A stretch of 64,000 nt of DNA from Linanthus parryae (GCA_023055425.1 JALGPY010000003.1:53739891-53803890), one strand, 5' to 3'; shown: positions 33,680-44,579, counted from the stretch's first letter. Translations and numbers: made by a program. The notes: generated from the sequence alone by a model not told the origin.

Positions 33680-35217
33680 CTAGAGCCAATCTGGCGCATC
33701 TCGTATGCCCATACTCCTAGTGTGCCCTTCATGCTTCCACTGCGTGAGAGGCTTCGTAAGCGGGTCTGACAGATTATCATCTGTAGGAATCTTGCATATC
33801 CGAACGTCTCCTCTATCGATAATATCTTGAATCAGATGAAACTTCCTGAGCACATGCTTGGACTTCTGGTGCGATCTTGGTTCCTTTGATTGCGCGATCG
33901 CCCCAGTGTTGTCACAGAACAACTCCACTGGATCCGCAATGCTAGGGACCACACCAAGTTCAGAAACAAACTTTCTGATCCAAACAGCCTCCTTTGCTGC
34001 GCCATTTGCAGCAATGTACTCAGCCTCTGTTGTAGAATCAGCCACCGTCTCTTGCTTGGAACTCTTCCAGCTCACCGCTGCTCCATTCAGGCAAAACACA
34101 TATCCCGACTGTGATCTAAAGTCATCTCTATCGGTTTGGAAGCTTGCATCAGTGTAACCCCTTACACGCAACTCTTCCTCACCGCCAAACATCAAGAAGG
34201 CATCCTTAGTTCTTCTCAAGTACTTTAGGATGTTCTTGACAGCAATCCAGTGACTCTCACCCGGATTGGATTGGTATCTGCTTGTCATACTCAAGGCATA
34301 TGACACATCTGGTCTAGTACATAACATGGCGTACATGATAGATCCTATGGCCGAGGCATAGGGAATCCTACTCATGCGTTCCTTCTCAATCTCATTGGAA
34401 GGACAACCACTCTTCGAAAGAGTGATTCCATGTGACATGGGCAAGAATCCCTTCTTGGAATCTTGCATGTTGAACCGTTTCAACACCTTGTCAATATATT
34501 TACTTTGACTTAGGCCTAGCAACCTCTTAGATCTATCTCTATAGATCTTTATACCGAGTATATAGGCTGCTTCCCTAAGTCCTTCATTGAGAAACACTTT
34601 CCTAGCCAATCTTTCACAGATTGCAGCATGGGAATGTCGTTTCCAATGAGTAGTATGTCATCCACATACAAGACCAGAAAAGCTACAGAGCTCCCACTAA
34701 CCTTCTTGTAGACACAAGACTCATCTTCGTTTCTGATGAAGCCAAACTCTTTGACCACTTCATCAAAACGTCGATTCCAACTCCTAGAAGCTTGCTTTAA
34801 TCCATAAATGGATCGTTGCAGCTTACAGACTTTGTTGGCTTGCTTTGGATCCTCAAAACCCTCCGGCTGTATCATATACACGTCCTCGAGGAGATTCCCA
34901 TAAAGGAATGCTGTTTTGACATCAATCTGCCAAATCTCATAGTCGTAGTATGCTGCAATTGCAAGTAGGATTCGGATGGATTTGGTCATAGCGACTGGTG
35001 AAAAGGTTTCATCATAGTCAATACCATGAATCTGTCTGAATCCTTTAGCCACCAATCGGCCCTTATAGGTAATCACATTACCATCCATGTCGATCTTCTT
35101 CTTGAAGACCCACTTGCACCCTATGGGCCGCGCCCCATCAGGTGGTTCTACCAAAGTCCATACTTTGTTGGTATACATGGATTTCATCTCGGATCTCATG
35201 GCCTCAAGCCACTTCTA
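33680..35217 (-). pseudogene. copia-2 reverse transcriptase and RNase H
   Basis: RT at 35199-34576: GCKWVFKKKIDMDG, ETFSPVAMTKSIR, DVKTAFLYG, YGLKQASRSWN and the intact catalytic YVDD (34657-34668). RNase H follows at 34609-33680: EAAYILGIKIY, GYTDASFQTD, SWKSSKQETVADSTTEAEY and KSKHVLRKFHLIQD. Two breaks are seen against copia-1: a TAG at about 35215 (CAG there) and a one-base deletion in a C-run near 34574. Confidence 0.92.
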
Positions 35218-37343
35218 CGAGTCTGGGCCATTCATGGCCTCCTCATAGGTAGTAGGCTCATCATCTATGAGCATCGTGTCACCGGAACCAGTTACGAGAA
35301 GTCCGTACCTCTCGGGTTCCTGGCGCACTCTACTAGATCTACGAAGCTCTTGTGTTACCTGAACAGGTGGATCCACAACTGATTGTGATTCCTGTTCATG
35401 TTCCATAATCGGTTCAGTGATTTGTGGTTCTTGAACTTCTTCAAGCTCTACATTCCTCCCACTTGCTTCTTTAGAGACAAACTCTCTTTCTAGAAACACT
35501 CCGGTCCGAGCAACAAACACTTTGTTCTCGGTTGGATTGTAGAAATAGCATCCCTTAGTTTCCTTAGGGTACCCCACAAATTTACACTTATCCGATTTAG
35601 GCCCTAGCTTGTCTGATTGTAAACGATTTACATAGACATCGCAGCCCCAAATCCTCATGAACGACAGTGTGGGACGCCTCCCACTCCACATCTCATATGG
35701 TGTCTTCATGACTGATTTAGATGGAACACGGTTAATGGTGAAAGCTGCACTTAATAGAGCGTAGCCCCAAAATGACAATGGAAGATCGGTTTGACACATC
35801 ATAGACCGAACCATATCCAATAGGGTTCGATTCCTCCTCTCGGACACGCCATTCCATTGTGGCGTTCCGGGTGGAGTGAGTTGGGACACGATCCCACACT
35901 CTCTCAGATAGTCGTCAAACTCTTGGCTCAAGTATTCTCCTCCACGATCCGATCGTAGAGCCTTGATACTTTTGCCAAGTTGCTTCTCTACTTCATTCTT
36001 GAATTCTTTGAACACTTCAAAGGATTCGGATTTTGCCCTCATAAGGTACACAAATCCATATCTACTGTAATCATCAGTAAACGTAATGAAGTAGACATAA
36101 CCACCCCTGGCAGGCGTGGCAAATGGCCCACACACATCGGTATGTATGAGCGCCAATTGCTCACTAGTCCTTTCACCTTTCTTATTGAAAGGGGACTTTG
36201 TCATTTTTCCCAATAAACAAGCCTCACATGTCTCATATGATTCAAAATCAAATGAGTCTAGTAATCCATCCTTATGGAGTCTAGATACACGTTTCTCATT
36301 TATGTGGCCTAAACGACAATGCCATAAATAAGCAGGAATTAAATCATTTATTTTAATCCGCTTGGTATTAATGTTGTAGACAGGATTACTTAGATCAAGG
36401 ACATAAAGTCCATTAAATAATTGCGCACTGAAATAGTGAATATTATTCAAATAAAAGGAACAACAATTGTTCTTTATTGAAATAATAAAACCTTCCTTGT
36501 CCAAACAAGAAATAGAAATAATGTTTCTGCTCATAGCAGGCACAAAATAGCAATTATTTAATTCTAAAACTAATCCTGAAGGCAGAGATAGTTCGCACAC
36601 GCCTATGGCCAACGCAGCAAGCTTTGCTCCATTCCCAACGCGTAGATCTACCTCCCCTTTAGCCAATCTTTTACTTCTCTTTAGATCCTGCATATTTCGA
36701 CAAATATGAGATCCACATCCAGTATCTAATACCCATGATGTAGAGACAGTTAAATTGACATCTACAACAAAAATACCTGGTGGTGGTGGAATCACTATTC
36801 CAAGCCTCTTGTCCTCCAGATATTTTGGGCAGTTCCTCCTCCAGTTTCCAGGTTGACTACAGTAGTGACATTCACCCTTAGTCACGACCTTGGCAATGCC
36901 ACCAACAGGCTTAAGGGCTTGTTCCTTGGACTTGGCAACTGACTTGCCTTTGCCCTTGGAGGAAGATGCAAACTTTTTGCCCCTTCTTTTATGCACCATC
37001 ATAATGGCCTTGCCCTTACCCTTGTTGATGCTCTGTTCAGCCGTCCTCAACATGTTGAGCAAATCTGGCAGTGGTTTAACGATCTCGTTCATGTTATAGT
37101 TCATAATGAACTGTCCATAACTCTCAGGCAACGATTGCAACACGAGATCGGTTGCCAACTCTTGGCCGACCGGGAACCCAAGCCTGGCGAGATTCTCCAA
37201 GTACCCGATCATTCGGAGTACATGGGGTCCCACCGGGTTCCCTTCTGCCAGATGACATTTGAACAGTGCCTTTGAGACCTCAACCTCTCTACCCTCGCCT
37301 GCTCTTGGAAGAGCTGCTTTAGATGTTCGATCATATCGACAGC
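35218..37343 (-). pseudogene. copia-2 Gag (partial), protease and integrase
   Basis: One open frame to about 37290 covers the gag C-terminus, the knuckle CHYCSQPGNWRRNC (same His-to-Asn change as copia-1), protease VLDTGCGSHIC, GAG-pre-integrase LWHCRLGHINEKR, integrase core (HTDVCGPF, SDRGGEYLS, NGVSERRNRTLL) and the start of RT. A frameshift at about 37290 separates it from the last 50 bases of gag, which read MIEHLKQLFQEQARVER in the frame of the adjacent plant mobile domain gene. Confidence 0.9.
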
Positions 37344-38615
37344 ATTCGGCAACCATCGCATGTTCTCAATGCGTGTGGCATAGGGCCTGGCAGTAAACTC
37401 TTTCCGTTTTTCGCATATCAAGCTCCAAACGCACTTGGTATTGTTCGCTCCGAACCACCTCGCAGCCCTGCCGCTGTTACGCTCCTCCGTCTCGCCTGGG
37501 GGACACCACTTGTCGGGTTTGAGAGCAGTTGGGGCATAAGATGGCCATCGCTCGAAAACCCACATTGTCAAAAAGGAAATATTGACAAAAGTCAGTACAT
37601 CGAGGCGGCCTCGTGACTCTTTCATGGCTAGAACCAGCTGGTCAAGCCTATAGTACAGCGTGCCCAAGACCAAGGGTCCGAGTGCGACTCTCTGGCCAAG
37701 GACGAGCCTCACAGCAAGTGGCAAAACATGGTAGAAGACCCCATCATGTGGGTGACCGTCAATTAAGTACCTCGACAACCAAGCACAGAGGAAAGCACAA
37801 AGGGTCAAGTGATAGCCTTTACCCTCTATATAATTCTCGGCCTCTGGGTTCTCACTCAGAAGCTTCTTAGTGATGTTGTTGTTCGCATAGTCTCGAAAGA
37901 AGTACTGCAACCATTTGTTCCAGGTGTTCTTCGCAGACGTATCAACCAACTTCCAGTTTGGAAGGGCTTTCGTAGTAGTCCACCGGGTGGAGATTTTCTT
38001 TACCTCTGCCAGGCATTCCTCCATTTGCGTGTACAAGGTAATCTCTGCAGACGTCCTCAAAGGACTCAAAGGGTCTACTTCACCCATGGGGGAAAGATCG
38101 TATAGCATATGCACGTCCTCGAGTGTGGGGGCAGCCTCGAACTCAGCGAAGTGGAACGTGTGAGTCGCAGGCGAGTAACGGGAAAGAAGGTCTAGAAGCA
38201 TGGACTGGTCCAGCTTCACGACAGCACCCTTCATAGCACGAACAGCGAAGTATACACCGACTTCATCAAGAGTCGCAGCATGATTGGTCAACACATGGTC
38301 AATCCACTCATCCATGTAGTCCAATTTCTGGACAAAAGCTTGGGTGGAAATCGCAGTGTAGGGGAAGTACCCGTTTTCGATTCCCAATCGAACCACATCC
38401 TCGGAGCCAATTAACTCGAGCAAGGCTGAGTTAACCGGGCGAGTCAGTGTTAGCAATCCCTCAATTGGGACAGGAGCAGGCATCCTCTTCGCCTTAACCC
38501 TCGCATGGTAGAAATCTTTGCCACTTAGATAGGGGGCTTTTCGCCACAAAGCCTGCGGAAGATCGGGTATCTCTTCGTCCTCCTTGGTGGGTCTGGTTCC
38601 TTTTGTCTTGGCCAT
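37344..38615 (-). CDS. Plant mobile domain protein, N-terminal part (antisense gene of Tat-B)
   Basis: 424 codons from ATG 38615 (MAKTKGTRPTKEDEE) to the copia-2 junction, with no stop. The pattern is that of the plant mobile domain (aminotransferase-like, MAIN family): DEWIDHVLTNHAATLDEVGV, then ATHTFHFAEFEAAPTLEDVH (about residues 165-190), then FLCAWLSRYLI (about residues 290-300). This domain occurs in plant nuclear proteins and is often carried by transposons; its biochemical role is poorly known. The C-terminal exons are lost at the breakpoint; Tat-A shows what they may look like (7387-8963). The frame continues for about 45 codons into copia-2 gag, giving a chimeric frame that ends at 37209. 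Confidence 0.75.
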
Positions 38616-39310
38616 TCCTGCGGAAGAGCAAGAAAAAGGGGGGAGAAAGGTGCTACACTTCAGTTTGAATTTCATCTATGGGAAAGAAAGATGAACAATT
38701 TCTTGTATCAATTTCAGAAATTAGAGGGTTGCATTATCAGTCATTCCAAAACCCCGCATCCGAAGTTCTAATTATTGAAGGATTAAAGCAAAAGTGGGTT
38801 CAAAGATCAAAGCTTCTTCACAAGTTTTATGTGCACACAGATCCAACACAGTTCAAAGCATACACTGGTATTTTAAAGCGAAATTGAACAAGGCCAACCT
38901 TGTTTTCTTGAAGCCTGCTTGGATATGCACAATTGAAGAAGACGATTTGCAGTTCTGAACTGGTGATTGATTATCTGAATCTGCTCTCGAAGATCTCCGG
39001 GTACCATTAACTTTAAGAGAAAGAAGTGATGCTTTGCAACAGTGGAGGGTACAAAGTATTTATCCAAAAACAATGAAGGATTGCGTCCTTTCAGTAGTCG
39101 AATCGCAACCGTCACCGTCGAATCGCGCAATCACAGGACAAGCTGACGTCACGCCTAAAACCCTAAAAGCCAGACAGCACGACTCTAGGGGTTTTAGGTC
39201 ATAATGGCACGCACGGGGGCTGAACTTACCCGTATTTGAATTGGTGCGTGGCGACGACGCGTATGTTGGTTTCCGCGCATGGAAGTCTATACAGCTATGA
39301 GTCTTCACGC
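38616..39310. other. Tat-B spacer between antisense gene and 3' LTR
   Basis: 700 bases with no gene. It holds the 5' flank and presumably the promoter of the antisense gene. Short open frames on both strands have no recognisable features. Confidence 0.55.
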
Positions 39311-39323
39311 ACAGAAAGGGGGC
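39311..39323 (+). promoter_or_regulatory. Tat-B polypurine tract
   Basis: ACAGAAAGGGGGC just before the LTR start TGTAGATAG at 39327. Fits the plus-strand primer site and shows that this is a 3' LTR. Confidence 0.75.
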
Positions 39324-39326
39324 TAA

Positions 39327-39953
39327 TGTAGATAGTGCTTTCTGAGCTGACAGATCTTGGCCACGTGGTAACCATCCAGCACACCATATTGTGCTCCACA
39401 CACACTGGATCACCAGCCGAGCTGATCCATATGGGGGCTGCGAGACAGAGCCCTCGCATACCACCGCACGGGACTTGTAGGGACTTAGTGGTTTGGAGGC
39501 TAGAGTAAGCCCTGTCGCTTGCGAGCCAAGCCCGCGCGCGACCTTTAGTAACTGTTTTGAGAGATTTATGGCACGAGCTCCATAAGCCCGGTCAATCCGG
39601 TCAAACCCGGTCAACCTCGTAACGGTTCCGGTATTCGCGCACAACGTGTTGTAACGATCCCTATATACTCGGACGAACGTGCCGTTATGGTTAAGCTAAT
39701 TAAGCCGCCATCAATGGGCGCATTAACCACACTACAACGGTCACGTTCTCTGCTATATATAGGACGTTAACCTTTCCATACAAAGGAGAACACACTTGCC
39801 ATACGCGGAAGCTCTGCCAAACCTCTGTCTCTCTCTCAGACATTACTACTGCCTTACTCTCTCCCTACACACAACCCCACTCTTCCTGTGCGATCTCTGA
39901 TCCTCTACATACGGTGTACACGGAGGTCTCCCCGCCGGAATCTCTTGTGCACA
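39327..39953 (+). repeat. Tat-B 3' LTR
   Basis: 627 bp, TGTAGATAG to TTGTGCACA, with a TATA box TATATATA at about 39754-39761. Aligns in opposite orientation with the Tat-A LTR at moderate similarity; shared blocks include GGGGGCTGCGAGACAG and ACTTGTAGGGACTTAGTGG. The 3' boundary is exact, because the interrupted Helitron resumes at 39954. Confidence 0.88.
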
Positions 39954-41433
39954 GTGGGCGCCGCTTTTGTAACTTTCAGACACCCTCATCTAACTTCACT
40001 TCACTGTCCAAACCTCTACAGGTACCATTACAAAACCACAAGAAAATTTTTGTGAACCTAAAACCACAAAAACCTTAGTACCCAAACACCCCTAGAGTAT
40101 GTGGTTTTTGTTGTTGACAAATCCAACTTTGCAGTTACAAAATACCCTAAAACACCATCCGTTGTAAAAAAAGGAAAATACGCATAAAATAGCAAACAGA
40201 ATCTTGTGTATTTGAAGTTCAGTGGTAGAAAATTTGTAAAGGAAAAACCTAAGTTACCAAGATCACAGGTCGTTGCGGTATGCGGAACGGGAACGGGGAC
40301 ACGAAACGTGATATGACATGATACGGGATACGATGGGGGTAGACTTATTTCAAATGGTCTCTAGAATGAGACATGGTTGTACCTATATATCTGTTGTATA
40401 ACTATACACATAAGTTACTTCAATGACAAATACACAAAAGTGGGTATTAGAACATTTGGAAAAAATACTCAAATAATTATCAGTTGTAGTGCAATTTTGA
40501 TTGATTAACTAAAATGACTGCTGCATAGAAGAAAAAACCTTAAATGAAAAGTCACGAGATAGGCAGATAAACTATAAAATAATATGACGATTATCGAAAA
40601 TAAACTACCTTCTTCCTGATTTTGTTAAAGATTTCGGATCGCCCTATTTACGTTCCAGATCACAGACGTACCGTTTCAGGTCGTTTGACCCATGAACGCG
40701 AAACACGTCCAATTCAGCGTTTCCGGTAACATAGGGGAAAAAAATAAAACCCAAAGATTGGATACTGTGTACACAACGGATCCATATACATGAGCACGTG
40801 TTAATTAATCAAGAGAAAAGTAGTATTGCATAGGGTATAGCATAATATTAACGACCAGACCAATGATATGTACGCGCACATAGACAGAATGGTCTATAGA
40901 CATGTCTAGAGTGAATAACTCACCACTTGAAAGCGTTTATCGCAGTCACACGTCGTCCCAGCAATGTTCATCACACACGGACTTTTACGATAGAGAACCT
41001 GCAAGTGAAATCAAAATTGATCGGGCATGACGTTCTCCAACCATGGTGCACAGGAAGGCGACCTTGTAAAAGAAAGTTCGGCCATATTGGGTCGATTACA
41101 TCCCTTATGTTCATTCAGGAATCGGTACTGAATTTGTTGTTTAGGTATCCCCTGTGTTTGCGATCGATCCCTGAGCCACGTTTGATGTGCAGGAACTCGA
41201 TGAGAGAGGTCGTTCCCTACTAAGCCCCACACTTACTGAAGAAAAAAAACTCTAATACTGGGGTTTCGAAGTTTCATTGACGGTTCTATCTTCTGAAGGA
41301 GTCTGCTTATGGAACGGCACCCGTGCCCAGGCGGGGTGCGATTTTTCACAACTGAGGGACAAGATCTACATTACATGCATAAGTAGGGGTATTTTAGGGA
41401 TTTCGAACTCTTCAACCTTTTATATAGTAGAGA
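39954..41433 (-). mobile_element. Helitron-1b: 5' half of a Helitron
   Basis: Near-identical to 62288-63763, the 5' half of the complete Helitron at 59695-63763. The 5' terminus on the minus strand is TCTCTACTATATAAAAGG ending at 41433, preceded by host A. The 3' half is missing because Tat-B occupies the left side. No helicase or Rep frame; non-autonomous. Small frames (for example 40927-41223) are present in both copies but show no domain. Confidence 0.82.
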
Positions 41434-41693
41434 TAGAGATGAGGAGCCGAGCTCATTAGTATGAGCTTGTAACAGAGCGGTGAATTTGAATCAGTGAATC
41501 ACTCCGCTTTCTTAGGCTGCCTCGACTTTTTCTAGTAAAAAAAAAGAACTGATTCTGCATTTCATTTTTATTATTGGATTCAAAAGGGATCGAAGAAATC
41601 CAACAACATCACATAGATTGATTTTTTACCCTCTGAAAAACTCTGCTTTACACAACAAAAAAAACGCAAAGGGGTGGGGAATAAAAAACCAAC
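41434..41693 (+). repeat. R700 remnant and 3' flank of the NF-YC13-like gene
   Basis: 41434-41495 resembles the tRNA-like block of R700 (GCCGAGCTCATTAGTATGAG, then CTTGTAACAGAGCGG). The rest is the 3' flank of the histone-fold gene, with nothing further recognised. The stretch to 41670 recurs at 63764-64000. Confidence 0.65.
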
Positions 41694-42102
41694 CTAAGAG
41701 CCCTTGTGAAAGAAATCATCGATCCGTCTCGTACCGGCCGGAACCGGCTTCTCAGCAGCAGCAGCACGTGTCCTGTTCCGTTCCGCCGGCGCGGGAATTT
41801 CCGGCTGAGAGGGCAACGGGAGTGATTCAAGGAGGAAATCGCTGGTGGGCTGGTGCCTTTTCACGGCGGTTCTCAAGTGCTCGAGCTTGATCGTCTTGCG
41901 CTTCTTCTCGATGGCGAATCGGGCCGATTTCTCGGCGAGGAATTCGAGGAAGAGGTTGGTGGAGCACGAGACGAGGAAGAGGGCCTCCGAGTTGACTTTG
42001 TTGATGTCGGTCGAGCTTCATGATCTTCTTCACCCGTCCGTTGGGGAAAGCTGGCCGGAGGAGGAGGGTCTCTTCTTCTTCTTGTTCTTTTGCTTCCGCC
42101 AT
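41694..42102 (-). pseudogene. NF-YC13: NF-YC13/DPB3-like histone-fold protein, frameshifted
   Basis: Single-exon gene for a histone-fold protein of the NF-YC group that acts as small subunit of DNA polymerase epsilon (DPB3; NF-YC13 in Arabidopsis). ATG at 42102 (MAEAKEQEEEE), then RPAFPNGRVKKIMKLD, the start of the histone fold. At about 42009 two bases appear to be missing; in the shifted frame the fold continues (INKVNSEALFLVS, LEFLAEKSARFAIEKKRKT, HLRTAVKRHQPTSDFLLESL) and ends with RRIDDFFHKGS and TAG at 41694. Allowing for the 2-nt gap the length is about 136 residues, as in the family. Either a recent pseudogene or a sequencing error. A second copy is predicted beyond 64000. Confidence 0.85.
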
Positions 42103-42187
42103 GGAAACGGATTGATTACAGGAGGCTCGCTAATTGACTTGATGTGAATGCACGGCAAGTCTTTTTTTTTAGATCTGGGGCTTCAAA

Positions 42188-42196
42188 TTGGCGGGA
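42188..42196. promoter_or_regulatory. E2F-like site 1
   Basis: TTGGCGGGA, 86 bases upstream of the NF-YC13-like ATG. Its complement TCCCGCCAA fits the E2F consensus. E2F sites are expected for a replication gene controlled at G1/S. Confidence 0.6.
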
Positions 42197-42212
42197 TAAT
42201 TTTGGGGGTCCA

Positions 42213-42225
42213 TTTCGCGCGGGAA
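42213..42225. promoter_or_regulatory. E2F-like site 2 (double)
   Basis: TTTCGCGCGGGAA reads as an E2F site from either strand (TTTCGCGC and TTCCCGCG), 111 bases upstream of the ATG. Confidence 0.6.
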
Positions 42226-42600
42226 TACATCGTAGGGGAGAGACAGCTCAATCCGCGGACCACGTCAACGCGGTACTCTGATCCTCATAGACTACATCTA
42301 TGAAACCCTAACCTCTCACATCCGCTCACTAATATTTCTCACCAATTCTCTCTCGTCGCTCCTCTCCTCTCCTCAATTAGAAGCAATAGCTAGCACGTCT
42401 GTTTATACTAATATAGAGGAGGTGGAAAAGCTCACCAAGCCCTAGCCATCACCTCCTCGGAGATCACCTCCTCAGAGGACAAATCAGACGCATCGGGTAC
42501 ACCGATTCGTCTTGCGGAATTCGAGACAAACCCAACACGATGTACGGTGGAGGCGGCAAACTCTCAGCGACTGGCGGCGAAGTTCTGCATTTTTAATTTG
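42226..42600 (+). other. Possible divergent promoter and truncated first exon
   Basis: On the plus strand, facing away from NF-YC13: telo-box-like AAACCCTAACC (42303-42313), a C/T-rich leader and an ATG at 42539 opening MYGGGGKLSATGGEVLHF before a stop at about 42595, where AT-rich transposon sequence begins. It may be the first exon of a neighbouring gene, or chance. No homology recognised. Confidence 0.3.
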
Positions 42601-42613
42601 AATACCATTTAAT

Positions 42614-43268
42614 CTTTAGGTGGAAAGTAAAGAGATTTTTTATTTGGCCTAGTGTGATGACAATTATTTTATATGTAAAATAATCTATATATTATAATCT
42701 TTTGTTTACTCTTTCATTTTTATTTTTTATTTGTTTACGCAAAGAGATACTAAATTATGTGAATTTACTATTTCTTTCATTCATGACATTCTCATTACAA
42801 AAAAAATGTATTATTTATTTTATTTTTTAATACTTTTAATGTTTTGGTGGAAAAAACATATTTTTCCTTTGACATAGGGTGATGACACATTTATTTTTTA
42901 TTTGTATAATAATATATATATTATCTACATATTATAATCTGAAGCTTACTCTTTCATGCACATTTTTTATTTGTTTATTCAAAGAGATACTAACTTGTGT
43001 GAATTTACTATTTATTTCATTAAAGACATTCTCATTATCAAAAAAGAAAATTCGTATTTTTTTAGTTTTTCTTTCTTGATAATTTTTAATATTTTGGTGG
43101 AAAGAAAGGAGATTTTTCTTTGACATTGGGTGATGACACATTTATTTTTATATGTATAATAATCTATATATTGTAATTTTAAGCTTAATCTTTCATGCAC
43201 TTTCTTTTATTTGTTTACTCAAAGTTACAGTTGTGTGAATTTGTTATTTAATTCAGTGTAATCACCAA
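42614..43268. repeat. Tandem repeat, about 240-bp unit
   Basis: Three units starting at about 42614, 42845 and 43094 (the last partial). Shared blocks: GGTGGAAA, GGTGATGACAC, ATAATCTATATATT, TTTATTTGTTTA, GTGAATTT. Diverged, probably old. Confidence 0.75.
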
Positions 43269-43610
43269 AAAGGAAAAAACAAACAAACAAACAAACAAAC
43301 AAACAAACAAACAAACAAACAAAGTACATTTGCTTGATTCATGAATCAGATAATTCTACACAGGAAGATGAAAATTTATTAAAAATAAATAATTGGTTAT
43401 TTAATTCATTGTAATCACCAAAAAGAAAGAAAAAAAGGACATTTGCTTGATTCATGAATCAAATAATTCTACATAGGAAGATGAAAATTCATTAAAAATA
43501 TTTTTTTATTTAATTCATTGTAATCACCAAAAAGAAAAAAGAAAAAAACATTTGCTTGATTCATGAATCAAATAATTCTGCATAGGAAGATGAAAATTCA
43601 TTAAAAAATT
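43246..43610. repeat. Tandem repeat, about 110-130-bp unit, with a (CAAA)n run
   Basis: Three units, each with TTTAATTCATTGTAATCACC, then ACATTTGCTTGATTCATGAA and GAAGATGAAAATTCATTAAA. The first holds a (CAAA)n microsatellite of about 11 copies at 43281-43323. Confidence 0.82.
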
Positions 43611-44061
43611 GAATTCCTCCATGTATAGTTCATTGTCTTACATTCATTGGATAAATCGTTCATTGAATTTATCTTGATTTGAAATGTCAAAATTATTAGT
43701 TGGAATTACATTCTCTATGCATAGAAATAGCAAAAGTTACATTCCTTATGTATTAAAAGTCAAAAACATTATTAAGAAAATTAATTGTCAATGGCCAATT
43801 AGGACAATTACATGTCTAATAAATCCAACATGGCATTTTCTCATTGGTACGGTTATCCATGTGTATGCCACTTGGATAAAGTGAATGACACATGTCTTGA
43901 ACAAAACCCTTCTCAAATCCTACATGTCAAGAGGAGAAGTACCTTCTCCATTTGCTTTGCTTTGCTTTTATATAGATATAGATTTTAAAATAATACGCAG
44001 ACTAGTACGCTTTCAAAAGACAAACATCTAAGATGTGCATTGAGTTACGAGTACCCTTTTT

Positions 44062-44545
44062 TTTTTAGATGAGTTCCACTTTTATTAAACCAAAGAGGGG
44101 AAAAAGAGCAGTTACAAAACAGATGAGCAAAATTAATATCTAGGCTACTACAATTAATCATATTAACCCAAACCCAATTTGCTAAAGAGTGAGCTTTTGG
44201 GTTGTCTTCCCTCCTAATAAACTGGATTTTGCAAAGATTGTGCATTCTCGTCCATGATAGACAGTAGCAACTCTTGTAGATCTTCTCCAGCTGCACTGGG
44301 AATTTTTCCTGCATGCTTGAACTATAACTTGGCAATCTGAGAGATGTGAGCAGAATTCCATTCATGCCTATCTGCCAATTGAGTTGCTACCTCCACAGCC
44401 ATAACCTCAGCACTCTCCACTTCAGTTTCTTTTGTGAAAATTCCCACTGCTCTTAACATAGAACCATTCTGACTTCTAGCAATGACTGCAATGCCTGCAT
44501 TTGTAATTCCTAGTTTCGGAAGTTGTGGGAAGTCAGAAATCTGCT
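44062..44545 (-). pseudogene. LINE 3' end with RNase H domain, 5' truncated
   Basis: Minus-strand remnant of an L1-type LINE. The coding part resembles the plant LINE RNase H domain: GITNAGIAVIARSQNGSM (about 44510), EVMAVEVATQLA, and FIRREDNPKAHSLANWV near the end, with a stop and possible frameshifts. After the stop comes a short 3' UTR and an A-tail (T-run on the plus strand at about 44062-44070). The lost 5' part fits ordinary target-primed retrotransposition. Confidence 0.72.
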
Positions 44546-44579
44546 AGTAGGTTTGAACTTTTTGGGCTATCTTTTGGGT

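Larger units (their letters stand above)
32238..37343 (-). mobile_element. copia-2: second copy of the copia-1 family, 5' truncated
   Basis: Minus-strand copia element with 3' LTR (32238-33665), PPT, RNase H, RT, integrase, protease and most of gag. Gag stops at about 37343, where the sequence changes to the Tat-B accessory gene; the start of gag, leader, PBS and 5' LTR are gone. Both sides of the join share CATTC, so a microhomology join is possible. Confidence 0.92.
37344..39953 (+). mobile_element. Tat-B: 3' end of a second Tat-like element
   Basis: The LTR at 39327-39953 is the plus-oriented counterpart of the Tat-A LTR. Upstream are a PPT and, on the minus strand, a plant mobile domain gene, antisense to the LTR as the accessory gene is in Tat-A. 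Gag and pol are missing; the left end joins copia-2 gag at 37343. The right end sits in a Helitron: the base after the LTR (39954) continues exactly the Helitron sequence at 62288. Confidence 0.82.
42601..43982 (-). mobile_element. Helitron-2-like AT-rich element (5' end seen)
   Basis: The right end on the minus strand reads TCTATATCTATATAAAAGC from 43982, preceded by host A, a common plant Helitron 5' end. The body is AT-rich with two tandem-repeat blocks and no coding frame. No convincing hairpin plus CTRR 3' end was found near 42.4-42.6 kb, so the left boundary is a guess. Confidence 0.45.
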
